From Selaginella tamariscina (taxonomy: Eukaryota > Streptophyta > Lycopodiopsida > Selaginellales > Selaginellaceae), in the NCBI GenBank assembly GCA_003024785.1, contig PUQB01000313.1, positions 1-64,000 of the forward strand: a DNA stretch of 64,000 bases, read 5' to 3'. Shown piece after piece: positions 23,789 through 34,643 of the stretch. Position 1 is the first letter of the stretch; every line of letters starts with the position of its first letter. The position numbers were made by a program, and so were the translations under genes. A model generated the notes under the pieces. That model was not told the origin of the DNA, did no database searches, and was given only the letters and a program-made list of their open reading frames with translations.

Positions 23789-24700
23789 ATGGCTGATTTT
23801 GAGCACTTTCAACGCGAGCACCAAATGTTGCTTCATGAGCTGGCCACTTTGCGCCAAGTGGTCACCGATCTGCAAGGTTCCACCAATGCGGCACATGCAG
23901 CTGCTGATGCATCCTCCAAGGCTGCTGCGCAGGCTCTCTCTCAGGCATCGGTGGTTCCCTCTTCATCGAACTTTTTTCGGAGCCGAAGATCAGCATGCCA
24001 GAAAGTTCAGTGGCAATCGTGCCGATTTCCAAGGTTTCCTGAATCAGATCCGGCTCTTGATCCGCATGCAACCACGCCGCTACTCGACTGATGCACAAAA
24101 GGTTGGCCTTTTGGCATCCTTACTAAGTGGATCTCCACGGGCTTGGGTTGCCCCTTGCTGGAGCGTGACGACCCATTGATGGAAGACTTTGAAGGTTTCG
24201 TGGCTGCCTTTGAAGCCTGCTTTGGAGATCCTGATAAGTACCGTTCTGCATGCACGAAGTTACGGAAGCTCACTCAAGGATCCCGACCAGCTTCCGTCTA
24301 TGCATCCGAATTTCAGCAACTTTGCACGAACATTCCATGGGACGAGACTGCATTGATCGAACACTTCCGTTTTGGGTTGAGGGATGACGTGAAGGACCTT
24401 CTCCTTACGTTACCGGATGCCCAAACATTAGCGGAGATCATGCAACAAGCTGTTCGTTGCGACAACCGTTTGTTCGAGCGTCGTCAGGAAAGATCCCGTC
24501 AGCAGTTCCTGCAAACCAATCCTGCAGCTGTGGTACATGTTCCTGCACCACCTTCTGGAGTAGTTCCTATGGAGGTTGAGAAATCCAAGCGTGGCTCTCT
24601 TTGCTGCTGAGAAGCAACGCCGAGTGAGAACCTATGCTTGTATTGTGGTGAAGCAGGACACAAGGTGGCAGAATGTCCTATTAAAGCCAGGAAGTTCAAG
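23789..24700 (+). pseudogene. Gag of the chromovirus, frameshifted
   Basis: The ATG at 23789 opens MADFEHFQREHQMLLHELAT. The capsid-like part continues in another frame from about 24143 (MEDFEGFVAAFEACFGDPDK; EFQQLCTNIPWDETALIEHF). A CCHC zinc knuckle, CLYCGEAGHKVAEC, lies at about 24632-24673 in a third frame. Gag packages element RNA in a cytoplasmic particle. At least two indels separate the pieces. Confidence 0.8.
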
Positions 24701-24835
24701 ACGCGTGAAGTTGAAGCTGAAGTTCAGTCGGAAAACTTCAATGTCCACTTCGTCTAGGAGCCGCGAAGTTGGACGTAGGTGCAGGCTCCATTGGTGCTGC
24801 TCATACCATTCCATCACTCAAGTTTCCTGTACACA

Positions 24836-25200
24836 TTCATTTAATAATCGAGAGCTCAAGGAGTTTGCCCTGTTAGACACTGGTGCAAATGCATGCTTCA
24901 TGGATGACACTTTTGCAACTCAACATGGCATTTCGGTGGTGAAGTTGAAGCGTGCAGTTCCTGTAGAGGTGGCCGATGGCGTCTGATTGCTTCTGGCGCA
25001 GTTACCCATGCTACCGAACCTCTCTCTGCAGTGGCACATTCAACTGTTCAATTTCCTTCAACTTGATCAAGACTCGGTCGACTCCCATCATTTTGGGCAT
25101 GCCATGGTTCGTTGTTGCAAATCCGCAGATCGACTGGAGGTCTAGGACGCTCACGTTTTCCTCTCCGCAGCAGGATCAATCCTGTACCTTCCTGCGTGCA
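24836..25200 (+). pseudogene. Protease region of the chromovirus
   Basis: Reads KEFALLDTGANACFMDDTFA, with the DTGA active site of retroviral-type aspartic proteases, then ISVVKLKRAVPVEVADG. A later frame reads IILGMPWFVVANPQIDW, the usual LGMPWL flap-distal motif. The region from 25200 to 25790 is low complexity, with TACAGGAT / CCTGTAC repeats and little recognisable protein. Confidence 0.75.
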
Positions 25201-25799
25201 GGATACATCCTTAGTATCTGAGGCAGTACAAGCTACAGGATTGACCGTGCCTGTTCCTGTACCAGTGTTGAAGACTCCTCCTCGACAGGATTCACCTCAT
25301 GTCAGTTCCTCAGCACATCCGCAGGCTCTCTCCACTCCTGTAAGTTTGCGGTTCCTGTACAGGGTTCTTCCAATCCTGTATCAGTGTCGAAGGTTCCTCC
25401 TCAACAGGATCCACCTCCTGTTGGTTCGTCAGCACACTCACAGGCTTTCCTCACTCCTGTGCAACCACGGACTCTGTACAGGATTCTTCCAATCCTGTAC
25501 ACTCGTCAACATCCACACAGGTTTTTCCAATCCTGCCTCTTTTGTTACTCTGCTTCTGTTCCCCCAAGATCCTTCCTCTTTTTCAGTCACAGCTCCCTCC
25601 TTCTCCTCTCCGAGTTCTTACCACTACCATGCATGAACTTGCCACTGATCCTGCTCCTTTCCACCTTTTTGCCTTTCAAGTAACTCCTACGTCCTCTTCT
25701 ACCTTTCCTGTATCTGACTCTCCTGTTTTTCAATCTCTCCTTCTCCTTCTCCTTTCCTCCTTCTTCCCTACCATCCAAGTATCACCTTTAAGGACGTTT

Positions 25800-27160
25800 T
25801 TGACAAGCACAAGGCTGCAGTTCTTCCTGTTCACAGGTCCTACGACTGTCCTATTGATCTTGCAGAAGGAAAGACTCCATTCGGACCGATTTATGCATTG
25901 TCACCCACAGAGTTGGAGGTTCTTCGTCAGTACATCGAGGACAACTTGGCATCCGGCTTCATTCGTCACTCAAAGTCCCCTGCAGGAGCGCCTATCTTCT
26001 TTGTCAAGAAGAAGGATGGGAGTTTACGTTTGGTTGTGGACTACAGGGGTTTGAATCAAGTCACCATTCGGAATCGGTACCCGTTGCCATTGATCCCGGA
26101 ACTTCTCGATCGGCTGCGAGGAGCAAAGGTGTTCACGAAGATCGACTTACGAGGGGCCTACAACCTTGTACGGATTCGTCCAGGCGATGAGTGGAAGACT
26201 GCCTTTCGTACAAGGTATGGACACTTCGAGTACACGGTGATGCCTTTCGGCCTTACCAATGCCCCAGCCGTGTTCCAACACATGGTGAACGACATCTTTC
26301 GTGACTTCTTGGACCAGTTTGTGGTGATCTACCTCGACGACATTTTGATTTTCTCCAAGGACCAGGCGGCACATGACAAGCATGTACGATTAGTTCTACA
26401 GCGGCTTCGCGAGCATGGCCTGTATGCGAAGTTGGAGAAGTGTTTTTTCGATAGGGATTCTGTGGAGTTCTTGGGCTACATCGTCTCTCCTGCTGGCGTT
26501 TCCATGGACATGCACAAGGTGAAGACCATCGTGGAGTGGGAGAGGCCCAAGTCTGTACGAGATGTACAATGTTTCCTTGGCTTTGCAAACTTCTACAGGC
26601 TTCATACAGGACTTCTCCAAGCGTGTACTTCCACTCACGGAACTCACCAAGCGCACAGGGTTTTCTCTTGGTCCGACAAGGCGGAACATGCATTCACAAC
26701 ACTCAAGGACGCCTTCACGACAGCTCCGATTTTAGCACATCCTGACCCTTCTCGTCCTTTCTTCGTTGAAGCAGATGCCTCGGATTTTGCAGTAGGATCC
26801 GTCCTATCACAAGTTGGAGAAGACAAGTTGCTTCATCCTGTAGCTTTTCACTCTCGTAAGTTCCTTTCGGCGGAGATCAATTACGAGATTCATGACAAGG
26901 AACTCAAGGCCATTGTGGATTCGTTCGAGGAGTGGCGGCATTTCCTGGAAGGTGCTGCACATCCTGTACAAGTTCTTACGGATCACAAGAACCTGGAGTA
27001 TTTTCAAACGGCTCGAGTTCTCAGTCGGCGACAGGCTAGGTGGGCGGAGTTCCTATCACGTTTTGATTTCGTCATCGTCTACAGGCCCGGTTTTCGGAAT
27101 GGCAAGGCGGACGCATTGTCTAGGCGCTCTTACCTTGCACCAACCCGGGCGATCCTGCAT
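25800..27160 (+). pseudogene. Reverse transcriptase-RNase H of the chromovirus
   Basis: The frame is open from upstream of 25898, where DLAEGKTPFGPIYALSPTEL leads into RT. Key blocks are [40 protein letters not shown], the catalytic YLDDILIFS, FLGYIVS and, after one small deletion near 26600, FSWSDKAEHAF. RNase H follows: [48 protein letters not shown], and the end GKADALSRR. These give a full RT-RNase H order with catalytic acidic residues present. Confidence 0.88.
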
Positions 27161-27432
27161 GACTGTCAAAGGCAAGTGTTGTTGGGTCCTGATCGATTCC
27201 GGCTTGCGGCACTACAGGTTCATCAGGCTCCAGCAAATTCAACACTCCTACAGGACATCCGTTCGCAGTTGGCTACAGACGACTTGGCAAAGAATGTGTT
27301 CTCACACATTCATCCTGACGCAAGTTCCTCTTCCTCCAGTTCCCGTCAGACTACAACCTGTTCACCATACAGGATGGACTCCTGTACCGGGAAGGTCTCC
27401 TGTACGTTCCTGTTGGTATTTCCAGGACTCGT

Positions 27433-28296
27433 GTGGTACAGGATTGTCATGATACCCCGGCTACAGGACATTTTGGTGTGGCCAAGACAGTGGAGTTGGT
27501 GACTCGCAACTATTGGTGGCCTGGGTTGCGAGGTTTTGTGGAAAGGTTTGTACGGAGTTGTGACACTTGTAACAGGTCGAAGATGCCTCATCATGCACCC
27601 TCTGGTCTTCTTCGTCCTCTTCCTGTTCCTTCTGCTCCTTGGAGATCCATTTCTATGGATTTCCTCACAGATCTTCCTCCTTCTCGTGGATTCGATGCAG
27701 TTCTTGTGGTGGTTGACCGTTTCACCAAGCAGGCTCATTTCCTACCCTGCAACAAGACAGCTACAGGTCAGACAACTGCTGAGTTGGTGATCCGTGAAGT
27801 GTTCCGACATCATGGTCTTCCTGAGAGCATTGTTTCCGATCGAGGTCCACAATTCATGTCCAAGTTTTGGCGAGAGCTTCTTCGGAGTCTACAGGTTAAA
27901 GCGGATCTTTCTTCAGGATATCACCCGCAAACTGATGGGCAGTCCGAACGCACAATTCAGACCTTGGAACAGTATCTTCGTTGCTTCATCAGTTACCAGC
28001 AGGACAACTGGTTGGACCTTCTTCCAATGGCGGAGTTTGCCTACAACAACTCCGTTCACGCATCTACAGGACAGACACCTTTCTTTGCTCTTACAGGCCA
28101 CCATCCACGTTTTGACTTTGCTCCTCCCGCTTCTCCTTCTTCCGCTCCTGCAGTACAGGATCTCCAGCATCTTCGTCAGGTACAGGATGATCTCCAGGTT
28201 CATCTTCAGCAGGCACAGGAACGATACAAGCATCATGCTGATGCTCACCGTCAGCCGGCACCTGCATACAAGATTGGTGATCTCGTTGGAACATAG
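27433..28296 (+). CDS. Integrase of the chromovirus
   Basis: HDTPATGHFGVAKTVELV followed by CDTCNRSK gives the HHCC zinc-binding end. The catalytic core has ISMDFLTDLPPSRGFDAVLV, VSDRGPQFMSKFWRELLRSL and YHPQTDGQSERTIQTLEQYL, so the DDE residues are all visible. The C-terminal part runs to YKIGDLVGT, where the frame breaks. Integrase inserts the element DNA into chromosomes. Confidence 0.88.
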   Translation: MVQDCHDTPATGHFGVAKTVELVTRNYWWPGLRGFVERFVRSCDTCNRSKMPHHAPSGLLRPLPVPSAPWRSISMDFLTDLPPSRGFDAVLVVVDRFTKQAHFLPCNKTATGQTTAELVIREVFRHHGLPESIVSDRGPQFMSKFWRELLRSLQVKADLSSGYHPQTDGQSERTIQTLEQYLRCFISYQQDNWLDLLPMAEFAYNNSVHASTGQTPFFALTGHHPRFDFAPPASPSSAPAVQDLQHLRQVQDDLQVHLQQAQERYKHHADAHRQPAPAYKIGDLVGT

Positions 28297-28392
28297 ACTC
28301 TAGACCCAGCCAAGGCGAGTAAGAACCCATCTCGGACAGCCACTCAAGAAGAACACGAGGCATAATTTTGCACTAACAGGCCTTCTTCTAAT

Positions 28393-28751
28393 TTGGATTT
28401 TCAACGATTAGGCCCTTACAGGATTGCGGCCGAGGTCAATCCTGTAGCTTTCCGACTCGAGTTACCATCTATGGGTGAAACTTTATCCTGTGTTTCACAC
28501 TTCTTTGTTGGAGCCGTATCATCCTTCTTCTCTTCCTGGTCGTGTTTCTTCTCCTCCCCCTCATGTGGTCATTGACCGGTGAACTTGAGTACGAAGTTGT
28601 AGCCATTCTTGATTCTCGTCTTCATCGCCACCAACTTCAATACTTGGTGGATTGGAAAGGTTATTTGTTATCGATCTCACTTGAGAACCTGCATCCAACT
28701 TACTCCATGCTTCTTCCAAAGTTGCTACTTTCATCGGCGTTATCTTGCTAA
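28393..28751 (+). pseudogene. Chromodomain end of the chromovirus polyprotein
   Basis: [20 protein letters not shown] gives the GPY/F-type module, and after frame changes EYEVVAILDSRLHRHQLQYL then VDWKGY gives a chromodomain: E-x-E-x-I-L-DSR, then YLV-x-WKGY. Chromodomains of integrases steer insertion toward particular chromatin marks. Confidence 0.8.
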
Positions 28752-28796
28752 ACTCGGTCCCAAGACTCGTGGTACTCGTCCTTAGGGAGGAGGTGC

Positions 28797-29452
28797 TGTC
28801 ACAACCCGATACAGGATGCAGGATTCCGGATACAGGATATAGGATGCAAGATACGGGTTACAAGATATGCCTATAGGATATACCTATAGGATATACCTAT
28901 AGAATATTCTTACAGGATATGCCTAGGGATCTGCTACAGGATATGCCTAGAGGATAAGGGTCACTATTTTAGTTCATGACTAGATTAGACTCATGACTAG
29001 ATTAGACTTATGACCAGATTAGCTTGGAGTTGTGAGTATAAAAGCTCTGACCTAATTATTGTACATCAGTTATTATCAACACCAGTCTTACTATGATCAA
29101 TCTTGTCTTGTCTTGTTCTTGTCTTGCTTCTTGTTCTCTCCTGGATCCTGTCCTGCTCCTGTCTCGCTCCTGGATTCTGTCCTGCTCCTGTCTCGCTCCT
29201 GGATCCTGTCCTGCTCCTGTCTTGTTCCCGGATCCTGTCCTGTTCATGTCTTGTTCTTGGATCCTGCCCTGCGCCTTCCTATCTTGCTCCCGAATCCTAT
29301 CATGTTCCTGTTTTGCTCCTGGATCCTGTCCTGCGCATGGTCTTGCTCCTGAGTTCCTAAGTTCCTGTCTTGCTCTCTGTCCTGCTCCTAAGTCAAGCCT
29401 TCTTGTTCTTGGAATCCTGCTCTCTTCTTGGTTCCTGGATCGTGGCTTGACA
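28797..29452 (+). repeat. 3' LTR of the chromovirus
   Basis: Starts TGTCACAACCCGATACAGGA and ends CGTGGCTTGACA. It is about 70 bp shorter than the 5' LTR because of different numbers of TCCTG-type units, and otherwise close to it by eye. Confidence 0.92.
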
Positions 29453-30528
29453 AGGTTGAGGCTTTGTCTCCAACCTCCTCCTCCACGTCAAACTAGGGGT
29501 AGCACTCATGGCCAAGCAAGGCACATTCGTGTCCTTATCCAACTATGGGCGTGGGATCTTGTTTGACAAGATTTACATTACTCAATTCCTAAGAGTTCGC
29601 CAAGGGGTTCTAGAGTTGACATTTAAGAGCCACATTTGTGACACTTGGTGCAACTTTTAAATCTAAGGGTTATGGCATGATAACTTACATTGTGGAAGGC
29701 AGTGTCACATGGAGATGTGACACTAAGCTAGACTTCACATGATACAACGCCTGAGGCACGCCCTTTGGGGTTGTGTCATGGGTTTGTCGCCAAGGGATTG
29801 GATACTCTAGCAAACATGTAGGCTTGTGCTCGTACTAGGGTGTTAAGTCTTGGGCATTTACTCAAAGGAAATTAGGTCTTGTAACTGGGTGTGTTTTGTC
29901 ACACTTGGCGAGGGGAGTGTTTTCTTTAATATCCAAGGGTTGAACAACATAAGCTTGTTAGCATGAGCCCTTTTGTGAGGCACTCGTAAGATCATGTACT
30001 GAAGGTTATCCAAACCTAGCCTTAGGGAGTTTACTTAGCAGAACATTTGTGTCCGCCTACGGCACACCCTCATGTCCTCACTAAGTACTAGCCCTAGGTC
30101 TAGGGTATGACTTGGCCACTCAAACCCTTAGGGGTTAGTCGTGGTTCAAGGTACCCCTTGACACCCTAAAGGTGTACTCCTGAATGAGGGTGATTCCTTA
30201 AGGGGTAAGTGATGATGCCTTACCTCTCATGGGGGCATGTGTGAGACACATCTCCTTTGTAGGGTTAAGGCATGAGCATGTCTAGGTCTGCTAAGATAAG
30301 ATCCTGAAGTCTACTTGGGATATTCTCTAGGGTTGGGGGGATGGTCATTCTAGGGGACTTAAGGTAGGACTCTAAGTCTTTTGTTTAACTAGGCATCTGG
30401 GTCAACTCTTGGGGTCATCTTGAAAGACTAAGCGTTGCTCACATAGGGAATTGATGCTGGAAGGAAGGCCATTTGGTAGCCACGTGTTGCCACATGTTAA
30501 CGCTCTAGGTTAAAACTCTGACAGAGTT

Positions 30529-32034
30529 TGTTTTTATGGACTACTGTTATCTTATATATACGGTCAGCTAAAATCTCTTAATGAACTTGAAAGAGACCAT
30601 GTGGAGGTCCCCAAAGTCTTCCCCAACAGGAAGATATTGCTAGGAGTCAGTGGACAACCACTATGAAAGATGACCAAGAACCACTTGAAGTTGCACATCT
30701 ACCTGGTTGAAGCTCCGACCAAGGCACCCAAAACAAAGGACTAGCCACAATAGGATGCCCCTAAGAAAGAATGATAAAGGTGGGGGCAGCACAAGCCAAA
30801 GTATGGAGCGCCCAACAAAGAAGCCAACCGTCCCTAGCCGCATGTGTGGCCAATGGTCCACAAGGGTGGACTGTACGTGTAAGGCACATACTACGAAGGT
30901 AATGATATGCCATCGTTACGAAATTAAGGCGCAAGGATAAATATGCCAGTCACCTTAGATGACATTATTAGGACACCACGTTGGCAATGCCCTTAAAATG
31001 GATGATAAGAAACAATCCGACACTCTTATGTCACCATGATGATGAAATGGATTGAACGCATCAGGCCAACAATCATTCAAAAGATTCAGGTATCCTACGG
31101 AGGCCAGGAGAGAACAATAGAGCTTATCGCACCCAGGTACTCTAGATTCAAGGATTTGATTGAGTTGGAGGCATAGCTAAACCCAGGAGCAACATGCATG
31201 GAACACAACTAAGCTACAGGGGGCTATCAAACTGCAGAATGCAATAATTGCCTCCATGACACCTACTGCAAGCACTATGGTATAGACTAGGGAGAAAGGA
31301 TGCATGGCCCAAGGATGTGCCAAAAAGGAAGTTCGAACATCTGGTTGATGGTGGTTTGACCACCATCGAACGACCAACAAACACAAATGAGTGGCGGTCT
31401 AGAGGTAGGCCGAATGAGGTAGAGTGCAACGTATAGTGAGTACGAAATGATAGTGATGGCTATCAGACGGCACTGATAGCAGGTTAGATTCGATCGTCTA
31501 GACCAATTACTAAGGTACTAAGAACAGAACACGTGAGGGATGTGCATTAAGTTAATAGGATAAGACCACAACATAGGGTGGTGGTCCAAGTGGGAGAGTG
31601 CCACCTGTCCTACATCCTAGTACCACCCAACCCACTATATAAATAGGACGTAAAACAATGGGTCGAGGTCCTTCTAGTCCATCTTCTTGTGTGTCTTGTT
31701 GCCTTGTACTTTTAAGAGGCAATATACACATATCTCTTTTGTCTACCATTGCCCACTTCTTTAAATCTCCCTTCCTCCTCTTCTCTTCCAGCTCCTCCTT
31801 AGAGGGAGCCCACACACCACCAAAAGGGAAACTCTAGTCCACTAGTACCAGACCCTTGCGGCATCCATGTAAAGGCCACTACGACACTTCATGTACATCT
31901 TGAAGTAATGACCAGACCACCGACTCGAAACCCCAAGATTGGGCATTGGCAATAGTGTTCTAGCAACCACCAAAAACCACCTAAGTCACCTCACATTTGG
32001 CCTGTAGAGTCCCCAATGACCACTTGGGTTCATG
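30529..32034. repeat. G-type gypsy LTR region, copy B
   Basis: Homologous to 14106-15645. It carries CCCACTATATAAATA (TATA at about 31637) and the end CTGTAGAGTCCCCAATGACCA. No intact frame was seen. Confidence 0.6.
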
Positions 32035-33214
32035 ATTGAGCTTGTTATTCTTCCACTAGTGCAAGCTCTAGCCTATAGCTTATGTCATCAAGGCACAACC
32101 CTTTTTGTTCAACTTTCAACAATAGAGGTACGTCCCACCTTCAGGATAGCCTACCTTTAACGTTGGCAAATACATGCCTAGGAGGTTTTATCAAACGCAC
32201 ATTTTAAGGATCAAAGGTTGAGGCATGTCTCCAACCTCCTCCTTTATGTCAAACTTGAAGTAGCACTCACAACTAAGCAAGGCACATTCATGTCCTTATC
32301 CAACTGTGGGCGTGGGATCTTGGTTGACATGTTTTCTTTACCAAGTTCTTGAGGATTTGCAAAGGTGTTTCTAGAGTTGGCATCCAAGAGCCACATTCAT
32401 GGCACATGGAATAACTTTTGAATCTAAGGAGCTATGGGATGATAGCCTAGATCTTAGGAAATAGTGTCACATGGTATTAGGTGGATGACACATGGTACAA
32501 TGCTTGAGGCATGCTCTTTGGGGTTCTCTCATGAGCTTAACATTGAGAGGTTGAATGCTCTAGTAAGCAAGCATGCTTATGTTCAATTAATGTGCTAAGC
32601 TTTGGGCATTCATTCAAGAGAGGTTAGGTTCCATAATTGGATGTGTTATTAACACACTAGTTAAGGGGGCTCTTCTCTTTGGGATCTAAGGGTTGAACGA
32701 ACTAAGCTCATTAGCAAGAACCCATTTGTGAGGCACTCGCAAGGTCATGTACTTAGGGTTATCCAAACCTAAGCTTAAGGAGTTTACTTAGCAGTGTCCA
32801 CTTACGGTGCACACTCAAGTACAAACCCTAGGTCTAAGGTATGACTTAACCACCCAAACCCTTAAGGGTTAGTCGTGGTTTAGGGTACCTCCGGTTATCT
32901 CCTGGACAATGTTGATTCCTTAAGGGATAAGTGACAATGCTTTAGCTTTATCATAGGGATATGTATGAGACACATCTTCTTGGTGAGGTTTGGGCATGAA
33001 GCTTGTTTAAGTCTAGGATTTTAAAATCTACTCGTATTTCCTACAAGGTTCGGAGGGTAGTCATTAGGTAGGACCCTAAGTCTCATACTTATTTTGAACA
33101 TTTGAATTAAACTTTTAAGGTTGTATTGGTATACTTAGTGTTGCTCACACATGGTGTGGACATTGAATGGCTACTTGGCAATCACATGTGACCTGTCAGG
33201 TTAAAACTCCGACA
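32035..33214. repeat. S-type LTR, 3' two-thirds, copy B
   Basis: Begins GGGTTCATGATTGAG and ends TTAAAACTCCGACA, parallel to 15646-16801. It has the same chimeric joint to a G-type LTR on its left. Confidence 0.75.
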
Positions 33215-34403
33215 ATTGTGAATGGATATACATGTTCAACTCTTACAAACAAGGTTCATGATGTACCTTCAAGCTAAGAGAGTGGTGGATTGAAAAGGAT
33301 TAGAAGTTACATAATTGTATTGAGAAAGATAATAACTTTGGATATGTTTCAGAATGATAAAGATAACAACATTATTATATTTAGAAATCATTATCTAACT
33401 ATTTCTTAATCGCAGAAAACAACACACACTTGTACAATAGAATCAATTCCATTATTTAGAACATACTACAATAATTATGATCTCAACAATGACTGCTTAC
33501 AATGGAACTCAATGAGGATCCATTGTAAAACAAGAACATGTCAACATGGTATGGCTATATGCATTACATGGTGATTTGTACAAGTTTTTGGCAACATGTC
33601 TATGTCCCCAAAGGATCTGTAGTGTATTTTCTATGTGAATCTAGTTCAACTATACCCGGGGTTGCAAGACTAAGTAGACATTACATAGGCCTAGATAGGA
33701 CTAAAGGACTTGTAGCCATAGTACATGAATACAGATAAGGGTTTAGTTCCAATGCAGGAAGAAGGTCGTAAGTTTATTGACTCGTATAAGACCATTGTGG
33801 TTCATTCCCGCCTTAATCACAATAACTATGTTAATATAATCTATAAATAAATTCCATAAGTACTAAGTAACTCTAACACTTAAAAAGTAAAGATGCACAT
33901 GAGTAAAAAATAAGCATATTTATGTAGCAACTGATGTAAGATCAAATTAACATAAATATTTGCGTCGTAAGTTCATAAAATATTGAATATGCAACCCTTT
34001 TTCATTGTGTCTTCTTAAATCACACACGATATAATATAAAGAATATATTCATATTGGTTTTTTTTCCACGACAGTTTCTTCATTCCTTTCCTTGTTACAT
34101 GGTAAGTAATTATCAATTAAGTACATACATATTTAGTCGTGACATGAAATTCTATTGAGGCGCACACAGGCGTGCTCACGGAGCGATCTTCTAGGGTTTG
34201 AAGAAATCGGCTTTAGGGAATCTCACTTCGAGATCCGTCTCAATCTTCTCATCTGAAGGTCCATGGTCCAACCGGAGGCGCCGATGCCCTGGTTTTTTGG
34301 TCTGATTTGATCTCTCCATTACAAATCCTTCACTCCGAGCTACTCGTCCAGAAGGTTGTGAGTGTGCTTGATTTGAGTAAGCGCAAAAACACTGCATAGC
34401 TTA
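33215..34403. other. Spacer, copy B
   Basis: Homologous to 16802-18205 but with a single arm of the copy A inverted repeat (33630-33740). No gene was seen. Confidence 0.5.
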
Positions 34404-34615
34404 TGTTAGGCACCTCTACGTACAATCTAGAGACCCTCACAATACCACCCGACCTCCCCCGAGCTGTCTCTAGTCTCCACACGCTGCTCTCCAAGAAAGG
34501 CTTCCAATAATAGTGTGCCCTTAATTCTCTCTTAGATCTAGGTATAGCTCCTTAGGAATATTCTAGCTTATACCTTTCTGGGAATATTCTTTGATTCGTT
34601 ATATGGGTCATAACA
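34404..34615 (-). repeat. 3' LTR of the short-LTR gypsy element
   Basis: 212 bp. Contains GGAATATTCTAGC and GGGAATATTCTTTG, paired GAA/TTC blocks like those at the ends of the MULE element at 46888-57027. Confidence 0.92.
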
Positions 34616-34643
34616 ATCCTCCCCCATTAGCAAGTCCTTGTCC

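Larger units (their letters stand above)
22972..29452 (+). mobile_element. Complete chromodomain Ty3/gypsy retrotransposon (chromovirus)
   Basis: Two LTRs (22972-23695 and 28797-29452) flank gag, protease, reverse transcriptase, RNase H, integrase and a chromodomain in that order. Target duplication is AGGTT, directly left of 22972 and at 29453-29457, interrupting the S-type LTR line GAGGCARAGGTTGAGGC. A purine-rich tract (AGGGAGGAGGTGC) precedes the 3' LTR. The frame is cut by several indels, so this copy is not autonomous as read. RT style ([20 protein letters not shown]) and integrase style point to the fungal/vertebrate-like chromovirus branch known in mosses and lycophytes; that placement is inferred without a tree. 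Confidence 0.92.
22333..30523. mobile_element. S-type solo LTR, split by a nested chromovirus
   Basis: The left half is 22333-22971 (starts TGTCATAATTTTTACTATGA) and the right half is 29458-30523 (ends TTAAAACTCTGACA). The ends are TG..CA. Flanks are GAGTT at 22328-22332 and GAGTT at 30524-30528, a perfect 5-bp target duplication. R1 copies A and C show the uninterrupted site (GGAGTTTG) at about 14096 and 43380. Without the nested element the LTR is about 1.7 kb, like the copy at 48415-50158. No internal coding region accompanies it, so it is a solo LTR left by recombination. Confidence 0.88.

Noticed and set aside
25542..26054. 170-codon Ser/Pro/Leu-rich frame between protease and RT
   Set aside because: A shadow of the low-complexity linker and the RT start in another frame; no domain pattern.
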